DNA of 36,016 bases from Rickettsia endosymbiont of Pseudomimeciton antennatum (GCA_020881195.1 JAJIYL010000033.1:1-36016), one strand, 5' to 3'. Counted from the first letter of the stretch, positions 16,954-26,407 are shown. The notes: generated from the sequence alone by a model not told the origin. Translations and numbers: made by a program.

Positions 16954-17809
16954 TTTTTTCTAAATTTTGATAATGCATGTCAATTGCTATAATATTTTCT
17001 ATTATTTTATCCTCAGAAATCAAACTTCTGGCAATTGGATATATCCTCTTGCCATTATTAGAAACTAAGTATAATACCGGTATAACATTTTCAGGATTTA
17101 AAGCTTGTAATAATCCTGTATCTGCCGTAGTCTTAATATTTTGAAAATTCGTACCATTGTTAGAGACTAACAATAACTGAAAACCATATTTATTGGCAAA
17201 TTGATGAACAATAGGAACAAAAGCATGACAATAAGGACAGTTGTTATTTACCTGTAGAATCAGCCCCCAACTCTTTGCTAAACTCTGTAACTTTTGACCA
17301 TTATTTTGCTCAAGTAATTCTTGATATAATCTTTTATGTAAGCTGTTAACTGGTTCGTTAGCATTAGTTAAACTAGGATCAATTAAAGTAGCTAATTGCC
17401 ACATAGCAGCAAATTTTTGTGACTTCTCCATTATTTGTTTTTGCAATCTTTGAGCCTTGATTACATTCTCTAAAGTTGGATTATCAAGTGCTATACGTTG
17501 AGACCTGTTAAATTGCTGCTTTAGAGCTTCTATTCTTTGATCATGAGGTTCTTGTTTGACTTCCGATGATAATTTTGACCTAAAATGTGATGGTGATTCT
17601 TGCATTTTCTCCTCATTATACCATAAAAACCCTTGTGGTTTGTTTAACCAATATTTACTGTTATTTTCTTTTTGTATCAACATTGTCTTTTCTATCATTG
17701 TGGTATCAGCCAATAATTCTGTCTGCCAATAATTGCTCAAAATTAAAGTAACTATTATCTTTATTAAATAGTAATTTATTTTTGTGAACCGATTCATTGC
17801 TGTACACAT
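16916..17809 (-). CDS. traF: TraF, periplasmic thioredoxin-fold pilus assembly protein
   Basis: The start at ATG 17809 is chosen because it lies after the traN stop; the frame is open further up to 17863 inside traN. The protein (~297 residues) has a signal segment (YYLIKIIVTLILSNYW), a helical middle with DNPTLENVIKAQRLQKQIM (typical of TraF) and a C-terminal thioredoxin-like domain. That domain contains CPYC at about residues 191-194, followed by HAFVPIVHQFANKYGFQLL. F-plasmid TraF lacks a CXXC pair, as I recall, whereas here it is present, so this protein could act as a disulfide oxidoreductase for the cysteine-rich TraN and TraU. No separate trbB gene was found, which fits such a double role. 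Confidence 0.9.
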   Translation of the reverse strand: MCTAMNRFTKINYYLIKIIVTLILSNYWQTELLADTTMIEKTMLIQKENNSKYWLNKPQGFLWYNEEKMQESPSHFRSKLSSEVKQEPHDQRIEALKQQFNRSQRIALDNPTLENVIKAQRLQKQIMEKSQKFAAMWQLATLIDPSLTNANEPVNSLHKRLYQELLEQNNGQKLQSLAKSWGLILQVNNNCPYCHAFVPIVHQFANKYGFQLLLVSNNGTNFQNIKTTADTGLLQALNPENVIPVLYLVSNNGKRIYPIARSLISEDKIIENIIAIDMHYQNLEKNENNGKKYQFRY

Positions 17810-17828
17810 AATTACCCACTTTAACCCC

Positions 17829-19613
17829 TCAATATGATAGGTTAGAGTTATGATTCTTACCATTAGCAGGTATTTGCTTTTGCATTACTGGCATTTGATT
17901 ATTTAGCTGTTGTGGAAAACTTTTACCCATCTTATTTTTAGCATCGAGCAGTAAATCAGCAAATAATTCTTCCAGATTAAATTTTGAAAAATCTATTTTT
18001 TGTAATTCATCTACGGTAAATCCACGACAATTGCTACTTTCAGCTGAACCAAAACTAATGCCAAGTTGTGTTCTCCCTTGCTCTTGGAAAACCCGTGCAA
18101 GCTTGGAGTTAAAACAACAATAAGTCGACTTCTTAGTTAAACATTGCTTAAATATTGGGTCTCGCTCGCTGCAGTAAGTGCCGATAAAATGGCATTGTCC
18201 TTTCTCTCTTTTTAAGGCAAGAGCTTTCTCGACAGCTTTGCATCGACCTAATCCCAAATATTTTCCCCAACCTTTCATAGAAGAACAACAATTAAGGAAA
18301 TTAACAATATTCTTCCGACAACCATTTGTTTCTCCTTTAAATACATAAATTGGATTACCTTGCATATCTTTCTTCATTTCGTTCAACATGGCTAAATAAC
18401 CAACATTTGATATGTCATTATTTTGCTCAATAGTAGGTGTATGACAATCTCCACCAAGACAAAACATAGTTGCACCTTTTAAAGAAGAGCTTATCTCTCT
18501 CTTTTCTCCAAAACATGTATAATTCCTCTGCCATAACAAGCAAATATTACCACTATTTTTTAAGCAATTACTATTTTCTAACTGACAACCTTGATTTTTT
18601 AAATGATTACAACCATCAATTGGTTCACTAGAACATTGATAGGTAATTTGCTCTTTCCAACATGGTCGCATCACTATGTATTTATCAAAAAAAACTTTAT
18701 TACCACTTTCAAGGCAGATACGATTTATTTCATGACATTCATTCTCTTCTGCTAATTTTTCTGATCCTTCAGTGATGACTTGCCAATATTCCCCCTTTTC
18801 TTTAAATTCTTTTATTTTTTCTCGATACTTATAATTAAGTGTCGTAGCAGCAGGGGTGGTTATACAATTAAACCGCTTGGATACCTTATCAGTATAGCCA
18901 ACTTTTATCTCACCAATATTTTCGAGTAAGATATGTTGCCGGGCTGCGATCATCGCTCTTAATTGTTGTTGTACATTACTATCTTCTTCACGTATTCTCC
19001 GATATTGTGCTCTCCACCAATTATCTTTATCATAGTAATGTTCTTTAGTTTTTAATTCAGTCCAACTATTATCAACATCATTTTTACTTATTTCCATACT
19101 ACGATCTTGCCATTGTCCCCAACCTTCAAATAACTCACTCCCTACAATCAACTGTTTGACGATATCTACCTCAAAATTAACACCTTCGCTGCAACTCTTA
19201 CTAATCTTAGTTTTGCTAATTGTTTCATTGGAACTAAAGCTACTTCCTTCAGTATGTCTCAACGGATCAGCTTCAATCTTTTGTGCATTAATTAATAAAG
19301 GATTGTTACTATTCAAATCGTATTCTTGCATGGCATTAATTTTCTTCATCTCCATCTGCTGCAATAACTTACCTTCTTCACTATTATTTATAGTATGCCC
19401 ACCTCTATTGGTTAAATCATGATCTCTCATGTCAGTTAAATCTGAAACATTAGAATCTTTATCAAATATTACTTTATTACCAACTTGATCAGGATTGGCT
19501 AATTTTACACTGTTGCGATAAGTTTCTGCTTGGTTGTAACTATCCTGCATTGCTATAGCATTAATAGTACCTATAGCTAAAACAAAAACTAAGATAGTGT
19601 AAATTCTTCTCAC
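17829..19613 (-). CDS. traN: TraN, cysteine-rich outer-membrane mating-pair stabilisation protein
   Basis: The 594 residues (F TraN 602) begin with a signal peptide (RRIYTILVFVLAIGTINA). A large central part is cysteine rich with paired patterns such as CNHLKNQGCQLENSNC, CCSSMKGWGKYLGLGRC and CHFIGTYCSERDPIFKQC, continuing KSTYCCF, the hallmark of TraN. TraN contacts the recipient surface in F conjugation; what it recognises here is unknown. The ATG overlaps the trbC stop in an ATGA. Intact. A run of sequence between residues ~25 and 110 is hydrophilic and poorly conserved. Confidence 0.93.
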   Translation of the reverse strand: MRRIYTILVFVLAIGTINAIAMQDSYNQAETYRNSVKLANPDQVGNKVIFDKDSNVSDLTDMRDHDLTNRGGHTINNSEEGKLLQQMEMKKINAMQEYDLNSNNPLLINAQKIEADPLRHTEGSSFSSNETISKTKISKSCSEGVNFEVDIVKQLIVGSELFEGWGQWQDRSMEISKNDVDNSWTELKTKEHYYDKDNWWRAQYRRIREEDSNVQQQLRAMIAARQHILLENIGEIKVGYTDKVSKRFNCITTPAATTLNYKYREKIKEFKEKGEYWQVITEGSEKLAEENECHEINRICLESGNKVFFDKYIVMRPCWKEQITYQCSSEPIDGCNHLKNQGCQLENSNCLKNSGNICLLWQRNYTCFGEKREISSSLKGATMFCLGGDCHTPTIEQNNDISNVGYLAMLNEMKKDMQGNPIYVFKGETNGCRKNIVNFLNCCSSMKGWGKYLGLGRCKAVEKALALKREKGQCHFIGTYCSERDPIFKQCLTKKSTYCCFNSKLARVFQEQGRTQLGISFGSAESSNCRGFTVDELQKIDFSKFNLEELFADLLLDAKNKMGKSFPQQLNNQMPVMQKQIPANGKNHNSNLSY

Positions 19614-19999
19614 ATTTTCTCCTGTTCCATGATTTCTATAGCTTTCAGTAAAGGTATATGACCTGTCAATTTTTTAATCAATCCTTGACCATCATCAACT
19701 ATTATTACTGGTACTGATATCACTTGATATTGCTTAAACAAATTTGGATCAATGTTGAAACTAATACCAAGTTTATCAACCTTTGCTTTAGTCTCAAAAA
19801 ACGAATTATCTTTTAACCCTCGCATTACTAAAATAGCCCCTATTTTTTGTGCTTCTAAATAATAACTTTTCAATGCTTGATCATTCATAGAAAATGATAC
19901 AAAAATATAGGTTTGGGATTTATAGGTTTGAGATTGTGCTGTAACATTAAAATTGCTTAACAGTAAACCTAGTAATGTTAGTATTATAAAATGTTTCAT
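19610..19999 (-). CDS. trbC: TrbC, periplasmic pilus assembly protein
   Basis: A short exported protein (129 residues) with an N-terminal signal peptide (HFIILTLLGLLLSNFNVTA) and the TrbC core: YIFVSFSMNDQALKSYYLEA, GAILVMRGLKDNSF and VISVPVIIVDDGQG. F TrbC is about 212 residues; the shorter form is the C-terminal core, as in other RAGEs. A small tandem duplication (SQTYKSQTY) follows the signal. Lies between traU and traN and overlaps traN by four bases, the F gene order. Confidence 0.88.
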   Translation of the reverse strand: MKHFIILTLLGLLLSNFNVTAQSQTYKSQTYIFVSFSMNDQALKSYYLEAQKIGAILVMRGLKDNSFFETKAKVDKLGISFNIDPNLFKQYQVISVPVIIVDDGQGLIKKLTGHIPLLKAIEIMEQEKM

Positions 20000-20022
20000 A
20001 ATACTGCCTCAAATTTCTTTAA

Positions 20023-20994
20023 TCAAAACAAACAGCAATCTCTCCGACGCCAAATCAAGTAACCAAAATCCTCGCCCTTAACAGGAAATTCTCGTCCAGC
20101 TTGCCATAGTACCTCTGTCTCACCAATCTTTTTACAAGAGCTAGTTTCTGGTATTGGATAAGTCATCTGCAAGCGATATTGACTCTTGTGAATTACTGGC
20201 ATTGGATATTTACCGCATAATCCTTCCTGACCATAATAACCCCACAACATTAACTGCCTATGTAACTTTGCCATGAATTTGGAGACTATCAACACTGAAG
20301 TTCCTACCCCACCATTATAATGTCCTGTTGTCCCAGTAAATGGGTAGATTGAACCCTGACAGCCAGCACACCAAAACATTCCATCATTTGACAGTTGTCC
20401 AGCACTACAAGTCATGCAATCAGCTATACATGCCGATTGTGCAAGAATATTGCCAAATAATAAACTTTCAGGATTGAGTATTGCAGATTTCATATCATCC
20501 CCCCACAATGGGTCAAATTCAGTGAGATATGCTACATCTACTGCCACCATCTCTAAACAAGCAAAATCAAGTAAGATTTCTAACCAATACATTACTGGAT
20601 AAACATACCAATGAATGTGATAAAAAGCCGTACCGTCTATATCATCTTTTACCCCTCTTTGACTACTTGTTCCCATTTGCATACCACCAAGACTAACCAT
20701 ACACATTGGTGATTTAGTAACATCTACCAGTCGCACTGGTTCCCAAAAACCAATTGGAATACCTGGTACTGGTACAGGGATGCCTGGTCTTGGACAAAAA
20801 CATAATATACTCCTTGGCGACTTTGTATCAGCCATAGGACTACCAGCTATTTTCACACCTGCTATGGTAATGGGGAATAAGCATTTCCAACAAACATCAG
20901 TGATAGGATTAACAAATCTTCCTACGCAACCAATTGCTGCGTAACAATTGGTAGATGTTAACAATAATAAAACTATTAGTAGTCTTTTAGTCAT
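20023..20994 (-). CDS. traU: TraU, pilus assembly and DNA transfer protein
   Basis: A 323-residue exported protein, F TraU being about 330. The signal peptide (KRLLIVLLLLTSTNCYA) precedes GRFVNPITDVCWKCLFPITI, an almost diagnostic TraU start. Further conserved blocks are CFCPRPGIPVPVPGIPIGFW, EPVRLVDVTKSPMCMVSLGG, FDPLWGDDMKSAILNPESLL, CIADCMTCSAG and CAGCQGSIYPFTG. The many cysteines imply disulfides in the periplasm. The gene lies 16 bp downstream of traW and is intact. Among the best conserved genes of the cluster. Confidence 0.95.
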   Translation of the reverse strand: MTKRLLIVLLLLTSTNCYAAIGCVGRFVNPITDVCWKCLFPITIAGVKIAGSPMADTKSPRSILCFCPRPGIPVPVPGIPIGFWEPVRLVDVTKSPMCMVSLGGMQMGTSSQRGVKDDIDGTAFYHIHWYVYPVMYWLEILLDFACLEMVAVDVAYLTEFDPLWGDDMKSAILNPESLLFGNILAQSACIADCMTCSAGQLSNDGMFWCAGCQGSIYPFTGTTGHYNGGVGTSVLIVSKFMAKLHRQLMLWGYYGQEGLCGKYPMPVIHKSQYRLQMTYPIPETSSCKKIGETEVLWQAGREFPVKGEDFGYLIWRRRDCCLF

Positions 20995-21010
20995 TTAATT
21001 CTATATATAT

Positions 21011-21649
21011 TCAACTAATATTAATTTCCTTAACCCTGAGTCTTTTTCCATCTTGCATCACAATTGCTGGTATTGCTTCAATCTTAAAACGTTCAATTAA
21101 CATTCCACCCTGATCAAAATAAATATCCTGACCTAGCTTTTTACCTAATTCTATAGGACTACCATTGGTTAACACTATTACTCCTTGTTGTGATTTAGCC
21201 CAAACTACCTGACTTTGATCATCACCATCAATTAAGATCAGTGGTTCACCCCAACTTAAACTATCTAATGGATTAACGCTTGTGCCTGCTGGCACTATTA
21301 TTCTACCATTTTGGTCTTTTATGCTGGTTTTTTGCGTAAAAGTTGGATCATAAGTCCAGCTTCTGTCCTTGGTTGCTTTATGTAACCCTAAGACAGTTGC
21401 AGGTCTTGCTATTTTCTCCTCTACTTTTTCTTTAAATTCATCTTGCATTTTATCTAATAAACCCTTTTGTTTCGCTAATGTAAGTTTTGTCATAATAACT
21501 TCGAGTAATGATTGTTCAATGATTGGAAAAGTATGCCCCCTAATCCCATAATCTTTTATTATTGTTTTATTATCCTCTGCTAAACTATTAGAAACTAGTA
21601 CAGTACTAAAGCCAAAACTCAAAATCAGTTTTCTTAGACTAAAACTCAC
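21011..21649 (-). CDS. traW: TraW, pilus assembly protein
   Basis: A 212-residue exported protein with a signal peptide (LSFGFSTVLVSNSLA) followed by the TraW pattern: DYGIRGHTFPIIEQSLLEVI, RSWTYDPTFT, IIVPAGTSVNPLDSLSW, FDQGGMLIERFKIEAIPAIV. F TraW is 210 residues. It works with TraU and TrbC in pilus assembly. No trbI gene lies between traC and traW, where F has it; instead 121 bp of repeat-like DNA separate the two. Confidence 0.92.
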   Translation of the reverse strand: MSFSLRKLILSFGFSTVLVSNSLAEDNKTIIKDYGIRGHTFPIIEQSLLEVIMTKLTLAKQKGLLDKMQDEFKEKVEEKIARPATVLGLHKATKDRSWTYDPTFTQKTSIKDQNGRIIVPAGTSVNPLDSLSWGEPLILIDGDDQSQVVWAKSQQGVIVLTNGSPIELGKKLGQDIYFDQGGMLIERFKIEAIPAIVMQDGKRLRVKEINIS

Positions 21650-21770
21650 AAACCTATATACTCTTCTGCTTTGAAAAATTGTTTTTTGAAAATATCAGAA
21701 ACTCGTGTACTCACGTACCTTTTGCACGATCCGCTCGCTCGCCCCTCATTTTCAAATCCAATTCCCCAAA
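21650..21770. repeat. Repeat-like insert between traC and traW
   Basis: The only sizeable gap in the core tra run. It contains CTCACGTACC...CCGCTCGCTCGCCC, with wording similar to the core of the palindromic repeat at 1765-1848 (CTCACGTACGTTCGCTCGC), and a small CGTG/CACG hairpin. I read it as a decayed rickettsial interspersed repeat; no gene is visible. Confidence 0.45.
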
Positions 21771-23009
21771 TCATTTGAGTAGCCCTCTCTCTGTTAAAAT
21801 ATCATTAATCGCCTTCGTGACACTCATTCCTTGCTGCATACGATCTTCTATTGCTTGATAGTCTCTGGCATTAGTTGAAGTCAGTAACAATGTAAATGGA
21901 TCAATCATCAGTCTAGCTATTATTCCTTGGACATTAGGACTGTAAATAGCAACTTCACTATAATGCGGCGGATTTGAATGAATAGATTGCAGTAAATTTA
22001 TCTTCCAATCCTCATCAACAAAACCTGATAGTTTAGGATTAGCCCTCATTGCTTTAAAAGATTCGGGATTTTGTTTTAAGATGATTTTATGTGAAGAATT
22101 TTCAAAGGCTTTTTCTGAAGCTGACCCCTCTTGTCTAAAATAGTCAGTAAGTTGTTGGGTAGCTAGTGTAATAGAACCGTTATACTTTCTAGCAATTCTA
22201 CCAGCTTCCTCAATAAACTCACCTGAACGCTTGCCTGCTAGTAATTTCCATGCCTCATCAATCATAATCAAAAACGGTCTATTTCTATCACCTTTTACCA
22301 TTGTCTGATTAATATGAACGATCATGATTTGTACTATTACTGCTAATAACTCAGGGGCATTACGCAAATGGTCGGTTTCAATTACTACTATGTCGGAATT
22401 TAGTGACAATTTAGCTTTGTCACTAAAGAATTTACCGTGTTGTCCTTCTCTGGTAAATGGAAAGAGCATGTTGCCTAATTCTTGTGCATATGATTCTTCT
22501 CGTAGTAACAACCAGTCAGCAATATCAGTGATTTCTGCACTACTACCCTTGGCTTGCCACACTGCAATTAAGGCTTTTTGCAGCATTGGTTGTTGTAGAT
22601 CACTAGTGCCATATTGCGGGGCTGCCATGGTCGCTAATATCGATGGAAAACTTGATAAAAAGTCAGATCGGGCTTCATTTGATCGTTCATCACCTCCTTC
22701 TGGCACTTCTGAAAATGGATTAATAGAAATTGGCTGCTTAACATCAAATTCTATATAGGTTCCACCTAAAATAAGACAGCTGCGTTTAAATGACCTACCA
22801 TAATCAAGAACAAATACTTTACCTCCTACTCCTAAAACTGAGAGCATTAATTCTTGCATAAACACAGACTTCCCTGAACCAGGTATTCCTGCAATACAAA
22901 GGTTAAAATTTTCATTAGGTGCTGTACTCTGTGATTTTACTGTAGGTAATAAGGCAGAACCAAAAGGAGACCAATACATAATCTGACCTCGTCTACCAGT
23001 CAGTAACAT
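21771..23009 (-). pseudogene. traC: traC, third fragment: ATPase domain
   Basis: This 412-codon stretch is the C-terminal half of TraC, the VirB4-like ATPase that drives F-pilus assembly. It holds the P-loop GIPGSGKS, the FVLDYGRSFKRSC block, Walker B FLIMIDEAWKLLAG and the final VTLATQQLTDYF-like motif (ITLATQQLTDYF). It could be translated from ATG 23009 as a free ATPase domain, but the natural frame starts upstream: one base earlier the reading goes GEWKGDLSSPGMLLTGRRG, in continuity with the previous fragment. The missing base is a G in the GGGG run at about 23039-23042. An ATPase without its N-terminal docking domain would not be expected to support pilus assembly. Confidence 0.85.
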
Positions 23010-23020
23010 TCCAGGAGAAC

Positions 23021-23386
23021 TTAAATCGCCTTTCCATTCCCCACTATCGGCAGTAATACTTTACTTTCTGATGAAATAGTTTTTTTACCTCGACCAAGAT
23101 TTGCTAAGGCTACCCCTAATCCACCTATTTTTTGACCAAATATGCCATTAAATCTATCACCTATAAAGTCTTTAACTTCTTCTACCAGTTGCATAGGCAT
23201 TGATGCTAGCACTACCGCTAAATGATCATATTTACAGGGAACAAAATACCAACCACTACGGCGTAACTGAGAGCAAAACTGAGATGCTGATTGTTTAGCT
23301 TTCTCCTTTTCATCCCACATAATAGCGTTCAGATGAATATTTACTACCCGGTCACCACTTTGCAAAGATGCTACTACACCACACAT
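23021..23386 (-). pseudogene. traC: traC, middle fragment
   Basis: A 121-codon stretch in a different frame from the fragments on both sides. It carries the TraC middle region (MCGVVASLQSGDRVVNIHLN, RSGWYFVPCKYDHLAVVLAS, GLGVALANLGRGKKTISSES). It ends in VLLPIVGNGKAI where the intact frame would continue IVGEWKGDL. Not likely to make a stable protein alone; upstream of its ATG the same frame reads PDLVHEATD, continuous with the first fragment after correction of one base. Confidence 0.85.
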
Positions 23387-23403
23387 ATCAGTTGCTTCAT
23401 GAA

Positions 23404-24279
23404 CTAAATCAGGAAAAACTTACCCATACCACTAGCTATATTCCTCTCTAATGCTTCACGCTTAGCGATTGCTGTGGTTTTTGCCATTGTTTGGTTTTGT
23501 AAGATTTGCAAGCCAAAATGAATTAAAAAATTTGATTTAATATATTCGCCACGCCGCATCTCATTGCCTAAGAATAAATCCATAGCTGATAATTGCCATT
23601 TCTCTGGTCTTTTACTAGCTTCTAAGGTGATAAATATTTGATTATCATTAAGTTTTACATGGTCTTGTTCTTCATACAAAGCAAAGTTGCCTGGTAAAAT
23701 CTGCTCAGAGAGTATCTCATAAGGATTTAAGTCAGGATGTTCTTCTTCTGGATAACCAAAAATAATCCTGATAAATTTTAGTAATAATTTGCTATCGATA
23801 TTCTCGGTATTAAGACCAATAGATTTGAAAGTATCTTGTAAACATTCTCGTCTTCTAATCATATCATCAATATTTTCCTTAAGGTCTGGAATAGTAACCG
23901 AGATTAACAGCACCGTATCCTTTACCGTTCCGTCAAATCTTGCCTTCTGCTTCAAAAACTCTACTCTTTTTGTCGCTAACTCACAAAAAATCTCTCCCTG
24001 TCTATGATTTTGCCAGTTGTTTAAAAAATGATCCATATATTGACTACCAATCATCAGAACCTGCATGCTACTTCCGGCAGGCAAGTTCTGTTCATTCTTC
24101 AAAAACTCAGCAATTTCTCCTTGGGCTTGCAGGTTTGTTCCTGCTAATGGACAGCCAAGTAATACAAACCCTATAGAACCACGATTAAAGAACAGCTGAG
24201 AGTCTTCATCATATGATTCATAAACAAAATGCTTTGATAATCTTTCTCTATTGAAGTCTTGGTGAGTAGTTGTTTTCAT
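23404..24279 (-). pseudogene. traC: traC, first fragment: N-terminal docking domain
   Basis: The true TraC start: ATG 24279 overlaps the traV stop (ATGA) and has AGGAG upstream. It encodes 291 residues of the VirB4/TraC N-terminal domain (ERLSKHFVYESYDEDSQLFF, GSIGFVLLGCPLAGTNLQAQ). The frame ends in GMGKFFLI and a stop at 23404; inserting one base in the TTTTTCC run (about 23412-23418) restores KFFPDLVHEATDMCGVV and joins the middle fragment. The three fragments add up to about 825 residues, close to a full TraC (about 875 in F), so only two single-base losses separate this from an intact gene. Confidence 0.88.
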
Positions 24280-24515
24280 TTACTACTCCTCATGGCTTTA
24301 TTATTTTTACGACAACATTTATCATCGTCATTGGTATTAGGATCAAACAGCCCCTGATCAGTCATTTTATTTATCTCATATAAAGATTTACATTTTTGTC
24401 CATCTGGAATTGGGCAATCAAAATCACTTTTGTATGGCATTAAGTTGCAACCAGAAATATTAATGGTTAAAATCAATAGCAATAAAGAATTAATTAATTG
24501 CTTAATATTACTCAT
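24276..24515 (-). CDS. traV: TraV, outer-membrane core lipoprotein (short form)
   Basis: A 79-residue lipoprotein: hydrophobic signal LINSLLLLILTINISGC with the lipobox-like ISGC, the cysteine being the expected lipid site. After it comes NLMPYKSDFDCPIPDGQKCK, matching the start of mature TraV with its two further cysteines, and SLYEINKMTDQG. F TraV is 171 residues; only the N-terminal half is kept here. ATG 24515 overlaps the traB stop in TGATG and is preferred to the TTG at 24518. TraV anchors the TraB-TraK core complex in the outer membrane. Confidence 0.85.
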   Translation of the reverse strand: MSNIKQLINSLLLLILTINISGCNLMPYKSDFDCPIPDGQKCKSLYEINKMTDQGLFDPNTNDDDKCCRKNNKAMRSSK

Positions 24516-26029
24516 CAAAAATTACCTTGTTGCTTTGATTGTTCTAATTGATCATGCCAATTAACATCATTCAAATTATTTTGGGTATTGTTTTCATATT
24601 CCTCTTCCTCACTCTCTTTGATAAAATGTTCTTTTAACTTAGCATTACCTTTAGAAACAGTTGATTGTACACCGGTTTGCCTTATATTTGCGAAAGAACT
24701 AACATGCTGAGAATCCTCATTACTGTTATAATGATGGTAATCATAATTATTCGTCCTACTTTGAGAATAATCAGTAGTAGTTGGTGGTAACAACCTAATA
24801 GTATCCTCTGCTTCATCTTGTTTTAAATAAAAACCTTTTATAAACACTACATCTACCACTCTACCAGAAGCCACAACAATTACTGGACTCATCGATTCAA
24901 CACGTTTAATAGCAAAGTCAGCTAACCTATCTAAAGCATTACCAGTACCAGCATAGATACCTCCTTTAAGTGAATCTTTTGGTTTTAAAGCATGTTGTTG
25001 ACCAGTAATCGGTGATATTGGAAATATACCACTAGTTGCTTGGTTCTGAAAAAATTGTGCGATGCCACTAAGAACACCATTCAGCACTGCCATCCTTGCT
25101 ACATCAGATGACCTATCTACTACCATTCCTTTTATGCCAGGTCTGCCATCTTCTCCTATTAACCAACCTTGTACTTCCTTTTCAACAATATCACCATTAC
25201 GATTCAGCAACGAGATAGTATTTATGTGACACTTAGCCCTTTCTGACGAAATATCTCCCTTACAAGAACCAGTTAATATTGCCTCTTTTATTTGTTCTGT
25301 CTTATTTCCTTTAGAAAAAATAGCTGTATCTACTAACCTTAGCATAATAGGCTCATGTTCTGCAGCATTGTTAGTTCCAGTTCCTACTACTGTACCAGTT
25401 AGCAAGACAGCTCGTGCAAAACTACCAATTGTAATATAATCTTTGAAATCTTTCTTGATGTTGCTACCCACTCTTTTAATATATCCAAGTCGTCTTTTTT
25501 TTGATAAAGCTGATGCCTTTGATTCTAGCTTTTGGGTATCATCTTCTAGGTCTTGCAGGCGAATCTGAGAGGAAGTATTAGTATTTTCTCCAGATGCAGA
25601 AAAGTTTGATTGAGATTGGTTCTCCAATAATTCAAGTTTCTGGTTAAAATCATCGAGTTGTGTCTTTGTTTCTACCGCTTTACTTTCTATTAAACTTTCC
25701 AACTGATTTTTCATGTTTTTCACTTCGCTCAGTAACTCTTCTGTCCATTTTGCTCTTGGATCTACTGCTTTAGCTACTCCCGATATTCCCACCCGTGATG
25801 TACGTTCTTCTTGTGAATTTGTAGATTTTACTATTGCTGGTTCAGAAAAATAATAAAATATTAAAATCATTACTACACTGCTGCAAGCAAGAAGAATTAC
25901 AGGTTTATTTTTTAATATTTCTATAAATTCTAATAATTTATTACTAAAGTTAGGTTGCAACGTGGTAGTAGGTATCGTGTTAGCAGCCTTTGGTTGACCT
26001 TCCTCACATGTTGGATTATCTTTGTTCAT
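24515..26029 (-). CDS. traB: TraB, VirB10-like core complex protein
   Basis: A 504-residue envelope-spanning protein. A single membrane helix lies at about residues 43-65 (PVILLACSSVVMILIFYYF) after a short cytosolic N-terminus; a coiled coil follows (residues ~95-185: EELLSEVKNMKNQLESLIES, QDLEDDTQKLESKASAL). The C-terminal beta-barrel domain holds the TraB/VirB10 motifs SFARAVLLTGTVVGTGTNNA, PIMLRLVDTAIF, GSCKGDISSERAKCHINTIS and GRVVDVVFIKGFYL. Start ATG 26029 has GGGAG upstream. Intact and of usual length. Confidence 0.94.
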   Translation of the reverse strand: MNKDNPTCEEGQPKAANTIPTTTLQPNFSNKLLEFIEILKNKPVILLACSSVVMILIFYYFSEPAIVKSTNSQEERTSRVGISGVAKAVDPRAKWTEELLSEVKNMKNQLESLIESKAVETKTQLDDFNQKLELLENQSQSNFSASGENTNTSSQIRLQDLEDDTQKLESKASALSKKRRLGYIKRVGSNIKKDFKDYITIGSFARAVLLTGTVVGTGTNNAAEHEPIMLRLVDTAIFSKGNKTEQIKEAILTGSCKGDISSERAKCHINTISLLNRNGDIVEKEVQGWLIGEDGRPGIKGMVVDRSSDVARMAVLNGVLSGIAQFFQNQATSGIFPISPITGQQHALKPKDSLKGGIYAGTGNALDRLADFAIKRVESMSPVIVVASGRVVDVVFIKGFYLKQDEAEDTIRLLPPTTTDYSQSRTNNYDYHHYNSNEDSQHVSSFANIRQTGVQSTVSKGNAKLKEHFIKESEEEEYENNTQNNLNDVNWHDQLEQSKQQGNF

Positions 26030-26047
26030 TACTTTTCTCCCAAATCA

Positions 26048-26407
26048 TTAGGCGACTTTCATACCGCCAGCAATCCATTCTAAGTAGAAACCAAGTATTA
26101 CACCTATTGCTACTATTGCCCCTGCTAGCCTAAGTTTTCCTATTGCTATCGCCCAGATCGACGACAAAATAGTTGCCCCAGATATACCAATAGTCTTGAG
26201 TTTACCAGTTGATAGATTGCCAATCCGATCTAATTGTCCTTCTAAACTAGTTGCCAACACCACTTCCGGCAAAAAAATATAAGCACAAAGTACCATCAAT
26301 ATTACAAAGCTAATAAATTCATTAAATTTTTCAGTAATTGACGTTTTGTACAGGTTGTTATTGATTATTTTTGTATTACTTAGTCTTAGATGCTTGTTTA
26401 TGCACAT
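26048..26407 (-). CDS. traA: TraA-like F-type propilin
   Basis: A 119-residue protein with a long leader of about 53 residues ending in a hydrophobic stretch (FISFVILMVLCAYIFLPEVV) and a likely leader-peptidase site LA/TS, then a mature part of about 66 residues with two hydrophobic helices (ISGATILSSIWAIAIGKLRL, GAIVAIGVILGFYLEWIAGG). F TraA has the same build: 121 residues, a 51-residue leader and a 70-residue mature pilin. ATG 26407 has a strong AGAGGAG site, although it overlaps traK by 32 bp. In F, traA precedes traL; here it is between traK and traB. The fold and length make propilin the best call, but VirB2-like is an equivalent wording. Confidence 0.72.
   Translation of the reverse strand: MCINKHLRLSNTKIINNNLYKTSITEKFNEFISFVILMVLCAYIFLPEVVLATSLEGQLDRIGNLSTGKLKTIGISGATILSSIWAIAIGKLRLAGAIVAIGVILGFYLEWIAGGMKVA

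Noticed and set aside
23010..23420. Programmed ribosomal frameshifting in traC
   Set aside because: Two separate shifts would be needed, no canonical slippery heptamer is seen, and TraC is a single frame in F. One-base losses or sequencing errors are simpler.
13148..24176. Several plus-strand frames of 60-140 codons opposite the tra genes
   Set aside because: All lie antisense within well recognised tra genes and show no family features.
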